A DNA stretch of 64,000 bases, taken from assembly GCA_032718475.1 (NCBI GenBank), contig JAUCBJ010007169.1, positions 104,996 through 168,995 of the forward strand. Reading direction: 5' to 3'. This DNA is from Nemertoderma westbladi. Its lineage: Eukaryota > Xenacoelomorpha > Nemertodermatida > Nemertodermatidae. The notes under the pieces are model-generated. The model was not told where the DNA came from, did not search any database, and saw only the letters and a list, made by a program, of their open reading frames with translations. Positions 32,920 through 45,200 of the stretch are shown here, in pieces; within the stretch, counting starts at the first letter, position 1, and each line of letters starts with the position of its first letter. The position numbers and the translations under genes are program-made.

Positions 32920-34615
32920 ACGTAGCTAACGTATCGTTTAACTAATAGTATAACAATGAATTATTACAAATAGCTCCTCCTTTGGTCGCAGTACATAAGT
33001 CACCTTATCTGGATTTTAATCCTACTCAATCCAAGTATACTAATATTGACTTTCGTTCACACAGCTATTGCCACACCCACACAAGTCGTACATTACTCCA
33101 TTGGCCTGCAATCCCATGTCATCTTATCATACTACAGTATATAGGTATAGAGAACTCTAACTCTCATCCTTCGTTATTGCTTTCTCCACAATATCCAACA
33201 TAGATGATATGACGAGGGATATCCCATACTGACAAAGAGGCGGTTGGGCTTACACTATTTTCGCGGAACTAAGAACGTTTTATATTGGTTGCCAGGCTTC
33301 AATGCTCCAGGCAAATTACACCTATGGTCTCTGAGACTATAGTCGCTCTAGACCCCCTTTATGAAAACGAAATATCGCGAAAATAATTTATGTGCATTTC
33401 TGTTCACTGAGTAATGTATAGTATGGTGTGATTTTTACACACAATAAAAAAAACACCTTTATTTTATTTTACTTACATGTTAAAGGTTGTATTCTCATTA
33501 ATGCAAATTAAATGTAAAGTTGAATATAAAAGCAAAGTTGGTTGTAATTAGTGCCCACAAGGCCTAATTACAGGCGGGCGCATTCAATTAGTAAGTCGGA
33601 CGCATAGAGTTAGTTATTATGTGCACGAGATTGGGATCGTGTTTTCTTTGATGTTCCGTTCTTACTTCAATATATTTAATTTAAATATATAAAATGATGT
33701 GCTACAAAGCAACAACTCTTTATTTAAATTAATATAGTTGGATGTATTTTGTTTAAAAGGCGTTTTCCTTTAATGAAAACATAAACATTGCAAAATTGAA
33801 TACAGCCTTTTATTATATCTGTAATAATAATGTGAAGAAATGATTTTGTTCAATTCCCCTTGCCATATCTGAATTATTGCGCACAACTTTGTGAAAAAAT
33901 GTCATCTAAGTTCGCAAATGTAGGTCCTGTAGAATGTAAGCTCTTCTATGTCACGCCCTGTTTTAATGCTCAGGATTTATAAACACACAAGAACCGGTGT
34001 ATCAGGTAACTAATACTAAACAAAAGTATACTACCGAAGTACCTGGTGCCCCGGCACTCGCTCAGTATGTTGGGTGGCGGGAAATTAAAACATGGAACAT
34101 GAGTGAGAGTAATTCAACTGACACCTTTCATCGGATAAGTCGTACAGGCCGACAATTATATTATGAAATAAATAAAAATAGAAAATTTGAAATAAATATG
34201 AGAGCACTGCACAATTTGCTGATTTCAATTGAAAGCAATTCTTAACAATACTTTTCACCTTTGTCATCTTTAATAGTAGGGTGACTCTAATTCGGTTAAT
34301 AATATGTCTTGTGTCGTTCTAGAATGACGCTAGTAAGAAAATACGTGGTCATGGAAACGTTTTAGCTGCGTTCACGTACCAACAATAAAGGCCCCTATGT
34401 GAACTGTTACTGTTAGTATGATTCATGTGTTATATCATTTTCTAAGACTGTTTCCCAATCCGTGTCAATTTTATTTTGCTATGTTCGAGAGATGGAGAGA
34501 CCAAGGATGCCTTCATGAATAGTATTCCGGACATCATTGTTCCCAACCAGACCGGCAGCATCTGAGTCTTGATGATTGTATTCTAGAGACAATATCAGCT
34601 GTGTGAATACAGCGG
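32920..34615. other. Intergenic sequence, no supported gene
   Basis: An open frame at 33997-34245 (82 codons, MYQVTNTKQKYTTE...) is not recognised and lacks support. The rest is AT-rich. Confidence 0.3.
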
Positions 34616-34619
34616 TTGA

Positions 34620-36355
34620 ATACTACTACTACTACTACTACTAGGATCGGCATGCTGCATTGCAGCTGCATTTTTAAGAATGCTGTGCCGGCTTGTCGAC
34701 AAAATTGCACCACCACAACTCCCTATCACCCATGATATTTGCTAGATCATCCGCATCTTCAAGTGTCCTGTTCCAGTTCCAGTGTTCCAGTGTCCTTTAA
34801 GATGCGTCTCAAGAAAGTCATGGGCTGTCCACCATGCTTATTCAATCCATGGACTGGCTGGTCCTCACAGTGAAAGCAATGTCCTACAAAGCGGAGGCGA
34901 TTTTGTTCTAGTGTCAAGTTTGGGGGAACCAATGAGACACTTCCAATGTTATATAGTGTCTGGTTGGAGATGTGTGCATTGTATTTGATACAATGAACCC
35001 GGCGTAGCATTCTTGTGAATGTGCCAGATATTTGGTGTCCTCTGCAGTTAGAGCCCAGCAATGACTCCCGTAGAGGAGTACTGGAACTACTGCTGCTCTA
35101 AATAATCGGACCTTAAGTTTCCAATTAATTATCGGTGACTTCTAAATCATGGAAAGCCTATTCAAGACTGCCCATGCCTTTCTCTTACATATTCGAAGGT
35201 CGTCCGTCACCTGACATCCGGATCCATGATCCCAGGTAACAGATGTCGACCACATGCCCAAGCATACCATCCTTTGAGCTTATGCTCATCCGATCAGAGA
35301 CTTGCTGAGGACTTTCAAAGTTAACTGTCAAAATTTTGGTCTTTCTGGAGTTAATAAAAAGACCAACACTAGAAGCAGCCTGTTCTAATGAGCTGAGGAG
35401 CCGTTGGGCTCCCTCTAGTGATTCTGAGAGTACTCCTAAGTCATCAGCAAAGTCTATATCAGTTAGGTACTTGGCAGGATTTCCTCGACTTCTGGAGCCA
35501 GTAGGTGGAGTTATCATCACCCCATCATCATTATGATGATCTAAGGACATGCGTAGAACATAGTCAACCAAAATTATGAACAATAATGTTGCAAGCGTTT
35601 CTCCCTGGAGGACACTTCAAATGGTTCTGTGTCACCGTCAACAGTTGATACAAATGTTGTCGAACCATCGTATACTGATCTGATTGCTGCAATAATTTCA
35701 TCAGAAATCCCATATAATCAAAGTATGCTGAACATACGTGAGCGAGAGACTGAATCAAATGCCGGTCTTTCTTTTTAAATAACTCTTCAATTATCATTCT
35801 AAGTGCCAAAATGGGCTCCATGGTCCCACGACCTTTACGGAACCCATTCTGATTTCCACGGAGCAGTCTCTCAATGGGATCCCTGGTGCGATTTAATATA
35901 ATTCTATTGTATAGCTTTGCAGCAATCGAGATCAATGGGATTGCCCGAAAATAACCATAGAGTGTTAGGTTGCCCTTCTTGGGAACTGGCACCAACTTAT
36001 TTGTTTTCAATTCTTGTGGGACTCTTGTTGTATGGTACATGTCTACTATGATGGGATAGATGAGCTTTAAACACTCATGTATTTTAAAGACCTCAGGGGG
36101 AACTCTATCTGCTCCACTGGCACGCATCTAATGCAGATGCGTATCAAGCCTTTGCCTTCAATGGTGCCCTAGGTGCTATAGCCCTCAATGACTTATTTGG
36201 TTGACGGGGCTAAACCAACCCACCCTTGGTCAACTAAATAATGAATAGGCTATGCTTATCGGGCCTGCCCTACTGGGCTGACAGCTACAGGTAGTACCAC
36301 ATTACTGCCATATTGGTAGCAGGATCTGAGGATCTGACCTGACCTGACATGAGTA
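34620..36355 (-). mobile_element. LINE family A copy with (TAG)n tail and 5' UTR, internally deleted
   Basis: On the minus strand the 3' end reads GCAGCATGCCGATCC then (TAG)n (plus 34620-34643 as TAC repeats), as in the 55.4-kb copy. RT is split over frames: 36127-35564 (VPVPKKGNLTLYGYFRAIPL, LLRGNQNGFRKGRGTMEPIL) and 35583-35185 (DIDFADDLGVLSESLEG). The 5' side (36130-36355) is non-coding and ends in GTCAGGTCAGGTCAG, joined directly to the RT domain, so the endonuclease and linker are missing. Stops and shifts inactivate it. Confidence 0.8.
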
Positions 36356-36499
36356 CACTACAAAGTACACTAATGGGTGAAATAAAATATTACAATATAA
36401 ATTCCGCTCCTTAAGTGAAATCAAATTATACGTACTGTACTATACGGAAAAAACACATACTGATAAAATTGTTGCATTAAAATTAAAATATATATATAT

Positions 36500-36935
36500 A
36501 TAAATAATAAAAAATTATGTTTTATATTAGTCTAAAAATCTGTTAAAATGACTGTACGGAAGTAGATCAAAAAGATGTAATACTTCATAGATTTAATGAT
36601 CTGTAAAATTCTAGATTTAAAAATATTATAGCTGGACGCATTTACTAACTCAGACGGCAATGAAATCCAAATATCTACTATGCGTTTAGAAAAAGAAAAT
36701 TTCACCACTTGTAGATGAATTAAAAATTTTCATATTATGCCCTCTTGAAGATTGACGCGTATTGAGGGTAAAAAAGTTATCAATGGTAGGTCAACACGCC
36801 TATGTAAAATAGAGTACACCATTTTTAAATCAGTAATTAACCTACGTACTTCTAGTGGTTGCAATTTCAACTGTAATAAGCGATTCATATAGTCTACATA
36901 TCTTAAATTGCACATCGAAAAATTAATCAATTAAT
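36500..36935 (-). mobile_element. 3' end of a CR1/Jockey-like LINE (family C or relative)
   Basis: The minus-strand frame contains YVDYMNRLLQLKLQPLEVRR, LITDLKMVYSILHRRVDLPL and, past a shift, KRIVDIWISLPSELVNASS and IFKSRI. The series L.LE.RR..DL...Y.I.....D followed by R.V..W..LP..V..AS....FK is the standard C-terminal tail of these LINEs. Confidence 0.75.
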
Positions 36936-36939
36936 TATT

Positions 36940-37145
36940 GGCCAGGGTTTCCTGTTCACGCCAGTCGCCTTTGAAACGTTTGGTCGCCCCGGTCCGGCAA
37001 CGGAAGTTTTCCTGAAGGAGGTCGGTAGGAGGATACATTTATCAACACAGGATCCTCGCTCTCATCGTTTCCTGCTTCAGCGCATCGCGGTCGCAATACT
37101 CGTTGGGAACTCGGCCGCAGTCCTCGGTACAGTTGAATCTCCGTC
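36940..37145 (+). mobile_element. Retroelement C-terminal domain scrap
   Basis: The plus frame reads FTPVAFETFGRPGPATEVFL, VGRRIHLSTQDPRSHRFLLQ, RIAVAILVGNSAAVLGTVE. The pattern P.A.ET.G......FL...GRR.....DPR...FL.QR..VA...GN...VLGT is one I associate with the tail of invertebrate retroelement proteins. The exact clade is not assigned. Opposite in orientation to its LINE neighbours. Confidence 0.5.
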
Positions 37146-37516
37146 AGAGGGCCTATTCGATATCCTAGGCATCTAGATAGCACCTCTTCCGGCACCTGGA
37201 CTACATATATGAAGGAAGAAGGAAGGGCAGACTGACAGAAGGGCCAATAGCAAAGCAATCTGTTAATGGTGATGGACATAAAAGACAGTTGCAAAGAACT
37301 AGAACTTTATAGCAAGAAGAATAGGATGGGTTATTTGAATTGTTGGGACAAGCACCGACCACTATAATATCTTATTGTTTACATTATTTAATTATTAATA
37401 TTAATATAATTTAAATAGAATAAATGGCCTGCAGTGAACAATAAATTTCAGGATTAAAAAAACTGTGGAGATAGTTTAAAAAAAAAAATTAATTAATTAA
37501 AAAATTAAAATCTGTA

Positions 37517-39362
37517 AATTAACAGAGTACTGCCTGTTCAGGGACCTAGATGCAGCCTTAACTGCATTCTTGGCCGCTGTAGTCTGTTTGAGTCGGGACT
37601 CTTTCTGCGCCTTGTAGAAGTCATTTCTGCACTTCTGAATTTTGTTGTCAGTCCAGGGGGCCCGTTTCCTCTTTCGAGGGTAAATTAACAGTGATCTGTC
37701 GCCTCAGAGGCAAGAACCTCATACCTGTTGCTCAGCTGTAGTGTGAAGCTGGATCTCACACTTGGCTGTTGCAACAGAGAGGACCAGTCATGCCGCGTCA
37801 AGGCAGATTTCGTTGTTCTGCTAGCACGCAGACTAAGTCTTACCTTGGCCACAATAAGGCGGTGATCACTGGAATAGGGTCGTAGTATAAATGCATTACA
37901 GTCTTGTATAGAGCTCCTGTATTTCCTACGAAACAGGATATGGTCTATCTGGGACTTGTGACCACTGGGTCCACTATGAGTCCATAGCTTTCCAGTTCGC
38001 TTCTTGAACTGGGTTCCAGCCGAAAAGAATCCATTTCAAGAGATAAAATCCTAAAGATGGACGGAATTTCGGTTATCACTATTGCTATAGACCCAGGGCG
38101 ATGTAGGTGATTGATGCAGACTTGCATTAAAGTCTCCCAGGAATGTTAAGAATGCATGCTGATCCACTCCATCAGTAGCTGCTTGTAGATTCTGGTAGAA
38201 ATTTTCCACCTCCTCTACAGGGGCAACACTAGTTGGAGAGAAGCACACAATCAGAACCACCTTAGGAAACTTCTTAGCCAGTAACATGAGAAGTGGCAAC
38301 GGATGATGCGGTTAGAGATTTGGTCTATTTTGTCCAATGTTGCATGTGCAGTTGGATTCATCAATAGACCAATTCCACCATTACCACTATCATCTGCTGA
38401 AGCGAGGGCGAGTCGCCAACCGCCCCCCATGTCCTTAATCAGAACCTCATCAGTCTGTCCAGTCTGCATTCGGTGCTCTTGAACACCCACTGCACTAAGA
38501 GAAAGCTTATCTGCCAAGGCAGTCAGCTCACCTTGTCGCATTGGGGACCCGAGTGTTAGGGTGTTTACTGAGGCTAGTCTAGTGACTTGCCTCAGATTCA
38601 CCAATGGCTTTGTTGGTCGGGGTGGAACATGAGAGTAGCCTCCAACTCCAGAATCCCTCTCCCCCTCACAATCTGGCCACCATGGTGACCCAGGGTTTGG
38701 GTCAGGAAAGGGACTCAAAGAATTGCTGGCTGCTCTTTCTCTAGTAGGGGATGAGACAGGCAGCCGGTCAGGAGAAAACTGACGCCTGTGAGGCCGATTG
38801 TGTCCAGTCATTCCACTGGCCTCTAGTGGCTGGACCTCCGCACTACTAATGTAATCCATAGTGGGGGTTGGGGGGTGCTTTTTTGCCGAGTCAGCCCTCG
38901 GGGCAAATACCACACCCTGGTTTGCCATTCCACAGGGTGGGTGTCGCAGTGGAGTCAGATATGAGGCCCATCACCCATATCTACTCTGGTGCACATGACC
39001 CACCATTGGCTATCCAGCTCATCTGCTGGGTCATGCCGTGTGCCCATGCTGCCAGATGCAGGTCGCAGTGAAGTGCACTCAGAGTGGACATGAGAACACT
39101 CTACTCCTGACCAGCCATTGGTAGATCACCATCTGCCTGGCCAGGCCATATACCCCTGCAGCCAAGTATATGGGTTCTTAATCCAGGACCAAGGGCTTAT
39201 CCCAGAACGAATGGGGTCCTAGTTACAGGACCAGATTTGCCCTACTAAGAGGGTCTATGCAGCTACAGGTGGCACCTCCTTTATGCTGCATGGAGGTGGC
39301 AAATTTTCTTGATCAATGACCTAGAATACCTGACCTGACTGACCGACTGAACCTGACCGAAG
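37517..39362 (-). mobile_element. LINE endonuclease (APE-type) with 5' UTR, no RT
   Basis: Minus strand from a 5' end in (GTCAG)n-like sequence (39336-39362). The frame 38928-38251 has VNTLTLGSPMRQGELTALAD and LSLSAVGVQEHRMQ, where the Glu of QEHR is the expected catalytic residue of an apurinic-type endonuclease, then GGWRLALASADDSGNGGIGL. After a shift: FLTFLGDFNASL (GDFN motif). After another: SSDHRLIVAKVRLSLR (terminal SDH motif, near 37860-37830). A Lys/Arg-rich linker (IQKCRNDFYKAQKESRLKQT) runs to 37517. The copy stops before RT. The 5' end type matches the copy ending at 36355, so I place it in family A. Confidence 0.8.
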
Positions 39363-39369
39363 GTTGAAT

Positions 39370-40180
39370 AATGTTGGTGATATTATAAGTAGAGAGCCTT
39401 GTTTCAAACCTTTAGATTTTTTGCACCCTATATCGTTAAATTAATAAGTTCAAACCAGATATATGAGAAATAAATGGAAATAAATATTGAGAGAATTATG
39501 TGTAAAAGATTTACCGGTTATATTTCTATATACAAAAGATGCTAAATGTGTTAATTGTAATTTGAGAAGAGCAAATAGCCCGTTCTTTCCACAAAATTAA
39601 TTAGTTTCAAATAAAGGTATCATTGCTGAGATCGTGACGTCAAGAATCTGATTTGTAAATAGCCATCGGCTAGATTCATCCTAACGGTTCCTACCGTACG
39701 TAGAATGATGTCTAATTCGGGTTATTCATTATGTCCCACCACTCACCCTACCGGTGCGGTCTGTAATAAAGGATGAGGAATTCCAAAAGCAACGTGGTTT
39801 TGAATCCAGAAATACTGTTTAACGAACCACAAATTCTACAAATCCTTGTCATACATTTCAGAGTTTCCCAAGTATAAGATGGTTATTTTGAAAAATATTT
39901 TTAAATTTTTTTCACGTAAAAATATGCAAAGTAGATTTTGGTCTCCAGTCAGATTAGTGCATATGCAGTATAAATGAGGTCCTACGTGTCTGAATAACGC
40001 TACAGCCTACAGCATTACTAATTAGTAATGCTGCATATAAATATATTTACAGAACCACCGTAGATAACCAATAATTAATTGAGTTGAGTAGCCCTGGCAT
40101 TGGGGTAGTTAGTAGACCTACTATAAACTGAAACTACTGCGGACTGGCAGGCTATTGGGTAGTAATTAATATTTATTTAA
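39370..40180. other. AT-rich intergenic sequence
   Basis: No gene recognised. Confidence 0.4.
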
Positions 40181-40244
40181 TTTTGGTTATAAATATATTT
40201 GAAATGTTAACTGAATATATGTTTTTTCATTGTGCCATATTCCC

Positions 40245-40346
40245 AGATAGGCTAGATTGTGTAAGTAAGGGTCTTTAACCACGTGAATCAAGGTTGAAAT
40301 GCGCAATGGTGCATACGCATACTTACTTACACAATCTAGCCTATCT
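40245..40346. repeat. Inverted repeat, perfect 25-bp arms
   Basis: Arm 40245-40269 (AGATAGGCTAGATTGTGTAA...) is the exact reverse complement of 40322-40346. The 52-bp spacer contains CCACGTG. Foldback or MITE-like. Confidence 0.85.
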
Positions 40347-40732
40347 GTTACAATTATGACTACGCCACGAGCGAAGTCGTTCAAATTAATTCAATCACTG
40401 CAAATTTTCAGTGATGTACCTTGATTTTGTCACATTTTTTATCACACCACTCTAGAGTATTTATGTGGAGGTTCAAAACATGTTCAATATGTACCGTAGA
40501 GACGTATGTTGTACTGCAGATCTGTGCACATATGCAAAGTCTATGGTGAATTGGTTATAATCATTGCCGCTAGCCTATAGCAATTGCACGATATTCAACT
40601 AGCTTCATACTCACTCACTCCATCGCATCACTGCATATTATTGCTTTAAATAAGTTGACAGTTGTTCCCTTAACTATAAAGTTAAAATTTAACATGCCTA
40701 AAATCAGTGATGTATAAATATGTTTAGAATAA

Positions 40733-41747
40733 AATTATTTTATTCTTTAATTGTCAAGCTGAAGTAAAAAACCTTACCGGTAGGTATGCCAGTACAGTAC
40801 GATACAAATACTAAAATAAAAAAGCAACTGACCATTAGACGTTGCATGCAATCAGTAATCAGCTGACGGCTGTCAGCTGATCAGTAGGTTTCGCCCCAAT
40901 GGGGGCTTTCTCAAGTAGCTAGTGCTAGAAAGGAGACAATAGATAGAAGTTCCCAAGGGAGACGGGACGGTAAAGTGAAACAAGGTAGAAGTGTATCCGT
41001 CTAACCACTGGGAAGCAGCACCTCAAACTTGCGCCAATCACGTTTCTGCTTGTTAATAGCTGGCTGGCGAGTGCGTATATAAAACATTTCTAGTTTTTGC
41101 AGGACAGGACGCAAAGGGTGCCGTGCAATAACCTTGAAGTGTTTGAACAACTCTCGCCAGTCAGTCAACCAACGTGTGTTGGGCTCCCCGCGGTGCGTCA
41201 TGATATGGTTGTGAACTGTCTTGCCTTGTTCACTACCATCATTGGCCGACCCGTCTTGATGCTGTCTAACGCGTTCAAATAAGTGTTGGATGGTATGTCC
41301 AACATATTCCCCCTTACAAGAGGGACAAGCAAATGAATACACGACGTTAGAAGCCAGAATATCGGGAACCGGATGTTTCAATGATGGCAGTGATTGGCGC
41401 AGTTTGGCAGTTGTGTAAACAAACCGCACTGGCCGTGCGCAAGATCTCGGTACTAGACCACGTAGCCCACACCGCGGTAGCCCGACCGCGGTACTCAAAC
41501 TTACAGATGATAGGCCTGGGATTATCTACGGGTTCGGGTACTAAGCCCCCATTGGGGCGAAACCTACTGATCAGCTGACAGCCGTCAGCTGATTACTGAT
41601 TGCATGCAACGTCTAATGGTCAGTTGCTTTTTTATTTTAGTATTTGTATCGTACTGTACTGGCATACCTACCGGTAAGGTTTTTTACTTCAGCTTGACAA
41701 TTAAAGAATAAAATAATTGTATTAACTCAAGCATTTAATTATTATTA
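40733..41747 (-). mobile_element. Compact Penelope-like element with inverted repeats and 15-bp target duplication
   Basis: Exact 15-bp direct repeats TTTAGAATAAAATTA occur at 40723-40737 and 41748-41762. Inverted repeats of 176 bp each (40733-40908 and 41543-41718) lie at the edges, the left one overlapping the first repeat by a few bases. They enclose only a C-terminal GIY-YIG domain. Penelope-like elements couple a telomerase-like RT to GIY-YIG and often carry inverted or partial pseudo-LTRs. Here the RT is missing, so the copy is non-autonomous or truncated. The arms look nearly identical, suggesting either youth or gene conversion between arms. Confidence 0.75.
41001..41498 (-). CDS. GIY-YIG endonuclease domain of a Penelope-like element (partial)
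   Basis: The open frame encodes VVYSFACPSCKGEYVGHTIQ HLFERVRQH in two steps: VVY stands for the GIY strand, YVG for YIG, and the Arg and His of ERVRQH fit the conserved catalytic positions. A Cys-x2-Cys lies between GIY and YIG, a trait I recall from the Neptune-type group. Downstream are NHIMTHR and a Glu in LQKLEMFYIRTRQPAINKQ, the usual last acidic residue, then the stop at 41001. The frame extends 5' of the listed methionine as RPIICKFEYRGRATA up to the right inverted repeat. No RT domain is present. Confidence 0.8.
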   Translation of the reverse strand: MSTAVGLPRCGLRGLVPRSCARPVRFVYTTAKLRQSLPSLKHPVPDILASNVVYSFACPSCKGEYVGHTIQHLFERVRQHQDGSANDGSEQGKTVHNHIMTHRGEPNTRWLTDWRELFKHFKVIARHPLRPVLQKLEMFYIRTRQPAINKQKRDWRKFEVLLPSG

Positions 41748-41762
41748 TTTAGAATAAAATTA

Positions 41763-42287
41763 CTCAACCAAAGACAAGCAACCTGCGACCTGTACGTGTA
41801 CACACCTGCTTGCACACCCCGTTCCCCATCAATAATCCTAGCTGCCACACACATACAATAATGGCAGGTTGTTAGTGATACAAACGTGGCCTTTAACTAA
41901 AACCATAATCCGTCCAGTTGTCGAGCATTAATCGTAACCGTAGTTACCAAACAATATCGGTATACAGGTAGTTCCTTTCACTACACTTTACCCACAGTGT
42001 TGTTGTGTATCCTATGCCAGGTAACATTAGCTTTTGTTTTCCATTTCATTGCCATAAAATTAATATTAATTGAATAATTCTTCCCAATTTAATATTTTCA
42101 ATATATTTTCCATGTCTCTTTAGTATAAATAAATATACGATAATGCTAGGGGGACGCTTATGCTAGGGTTGTTACAATCAAATAATAATGGCTGCTATTT
42201 AACATATATTATTACTAATTATAATACGAAAACTTAATATTTATATTTGTTTACGAAATATTAATTAAAGATGGCGAGCTCATCTTA
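41763..42287. other. AT-rich sequence between the Penelope-like element and the satellite
   Basis: No gene or repeat that I can name. Confidence 0.4.
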
Positions 42288-42291
42288 CACA

Positions 42292-45200
42292 TTGTCACAA
42301 ATGGTGGATCTTGCATTAGGAACACCAGAGGTTAGTCAGTAGGTCTCATTAGAATGGTCGATCTTGCATTAGGAACACCAGAGGTTAGGTAGGTAGTAGG
42401 TCTCATTAGAATGGTGGATCTTGCATTAGGAACACCAGAGGTTAGTCAGTAGGTCTCATTAGAATGGTGGATCTTACATTAGGAACAACAGAGATTAGTC
42501 AGTAGGTCTCATTAGAATGGTGGATCTTGCATTAGGAACACCAGAGATTAGTCAGTAGGTCTCATTAGACTGGTGGATCTTGCATTAGGAACACCAGAGG
42601 TTAGTCAGAAGGTCTCATTAGAATGGTGGATCTTGCATTAGGAACACCAGAGGTTAGTCAGTAGGTCTGATTAGAATGGTGGATTTTGCATTAGAAACAC
42701 CAGAGGTTAGTCTCTCAGTCTCATTAGAATGGTGGATCTTGCATTAGGAACACCAGAGGTTAGTTAGTAGGTCTCATTAGAATGGTGGAGTTTGCATTAG
42801 GAACACCAGAGGTTAGTCAGAAGGTCTCATTAGAATGGTGGATCTGGCATTAGGAATACCAGAGGTTAGTCAGAAGGTCTCATTAGAATGGTGGATCTTG
42901 CATTAGGAACACCAGAGGTTAGGTAGTAGGTCTGATTAGAATGGTGGATCTTGCATTAGGAACACCAGAGTTAGTTAGTAGGTCTCATTAGAATGGTGGA
43001 TCTTGCATTAGGAACACCAGAGGTTAGTTAGTAGGTCTCATTAGAATGGTGGATCTTGCATTAGGAACACCAGAGGTTAGTCAGTAGGTCTCATTAGAAT
43101 GGTGGATCTTGCATTAGGAACACCAGAGGTTAGTCAGAAGGTCTCATTAGAATGGTGGATCTTGCATTAGGAACACCAGAGGTTAGTAAACTGGTCTCTT
43201 TAGAATGGTGGATTTTGCATTAGGAACACCAGAGGTTAGTTAGTAGGTCTCATTAGGATGGTGGATCTTGCATTAGGAACACCAGAGGTTAGTCAGAAGG
43301 TCTCATTAGAATGGTGGATCTTGCATTAGGAACACCAGAGGTTAGTTAACTGGTCTCTTTAGAATGGTGGATTTTGCATTAGGAACACCAGAGGTTAGTT
43401 AGTAGGTCTCATTAGAATAGTAGATCTTACATTAGGAACACCAGAGGTTAGTCAGTAGGTCTCATTATAATGGTGGATCTTACATTAGGAACACCAGAGG
43501 TTAGGTAGTAGGTGTCATTAGGATGGTGGATTTTGGATTAGGAACACCAGAGGTTAGGTAGTAGGTCTCATTAGAATGGTGGATCTTACATTAGGAACAC
43601 CAGAGGTTAGGTAGTAGGTCTCATTATAATGGTGGATCTTACATTAGGAACAACAGAGGTTAATTAGTAGGTCTGATTAGAACGGTGGATCTTGCATTAG
43701 GAACACCAGAGGTTAGTCAGAAGGTCTCATTAGAATGGTGGATCTTGCATTAGGAACACCAGAGGTTAGTTAACTGGTCTCTTTAGAATGGTGGATTTTG
43801 CATTAGGAACACCAGAGGTTAGTTAGTAGGTCTCATTAGAATGGTGGATCTTGCATTAGGAACACCAGAGGTTAGTCAGAAGGTCTCATTAGAATGGTGG
43901 ATCTTGCATTAGGAACACCAGAGGTTAGTTAACTGGTCTCTTTAGAATGGTGGATTTTGCATTAGGAACACCAGAGGTTAGTTAGTAGGTCTCATTAGAA
44001 TGGTGGATCTTACATTAGGAACACCAGAGGTTAGGTAGTAGGTCTCATTAGAATGGTGGATCTTACATTAGGAACAACAGAGGTTAATTAGTAGGTCTGA
44101 TTAGAATTGTGGATCTTGCATTAGGAACACCAGAGGTTAGGGAGTAGGTCTCATTATAATGGTGCATCTTACATTAGGAACAACAGAGGTTAGTCAGTAG
44201 GTCTGATTAGAATGGTGGATTTTGCATTAGAAACACCAGAGGTTAGTCTGTCAGTCTCATTAGAATGGTGGATCTTGCATTAGGAACACCAGAGGTTAGT
44301 TAGTAGGTCTCATTAGAATGGTGGATCTTACATTAGGAACACCAGAGGTTAGGTAGTAGGTCTCATTATAATGGTGGATCTTACATTAGGAACAACAGAG
44401 GTTAATTAGTAGGTCTGATTAGAATATGGTGGATCTTGCATTAGGAACACCAGAGGTTAGTCAGTAGGTCTGATTAGAATGGTGGATTTTGCATTAGAAA
44501 CACCAGAGGTTAGTCTGTCAGTCTCATTAGAATGGTGGATCTTGCATTAGGAACACCAGAGGTTAGTTAGTAGGTCTCATTAGAATGGTGGATCTTACAT
44601 TAGGAACACCAGAGGTTAGGTAGTAGGTCTCATTAGAATGGTGGATCTTACATTAGGAACACCAGAGGTTAGGTAGTAGGTCTCATTATAATGGTGGATC
44701 TTACATTAGGAACAACAGAGGTTAGTCAGTAGGTCTGATTAGAATGGTGGATTTTGCATTAGAAACACCAGAGGTTAGTCTGTCAGTCTCATTAGAATGG
44801 TGGATCATGCATTAGGAACACCAGAGGTTAGTCAGAAGGTCTCATTAGAATGGTGGATCTTGCATTAGGAACACCAGAGGTTAGGTAGTAGGTCTGATTA
44901 GAATGGTGGATCTTGCATTATGAACACCAGAGGTTTGTTAGTAGGTCTGATTAGAATGGTGGATCTTGCATTAGGAACACCAGAGGTTAGTCAGTAGGTC
45001 TGATTAGAATGGTGGATTTTGCATTAGAAACACCAGAGGTTAGTCTGTCAGTCTCATTAGAATGGTGGATCATGCATTAGGAACACCAGAGGTTAGTTAG
45101 TAGCTCTCATTAGAATGGTGGAGTTTGCATTAGGAACACCAGAGGTTAGTCAGAAGGTCTCATTAGAATGGTGGATCTGGCATTAGGAACACCAGAGGTT

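Noticed and set aside
33997-34245. 82-codon plus-strand open frame
   Set aside because: No recognised motif, splice context or repeat match; length is within chance for this window.
36956-37294. 112-codon minus-strand open frame
   Set aside because: It opposes a plus-strand retroelement reading (VAFETFG...VLGT) that has a recognisable pattern, so it is a shadow.
41543-41718. Right Penelope-like arm as a second hammerhead
   Set aside because: Stem II and GAAAC are present but the preceding GTACTAA does not match CTGATGA, so the core is incomplete on this side.
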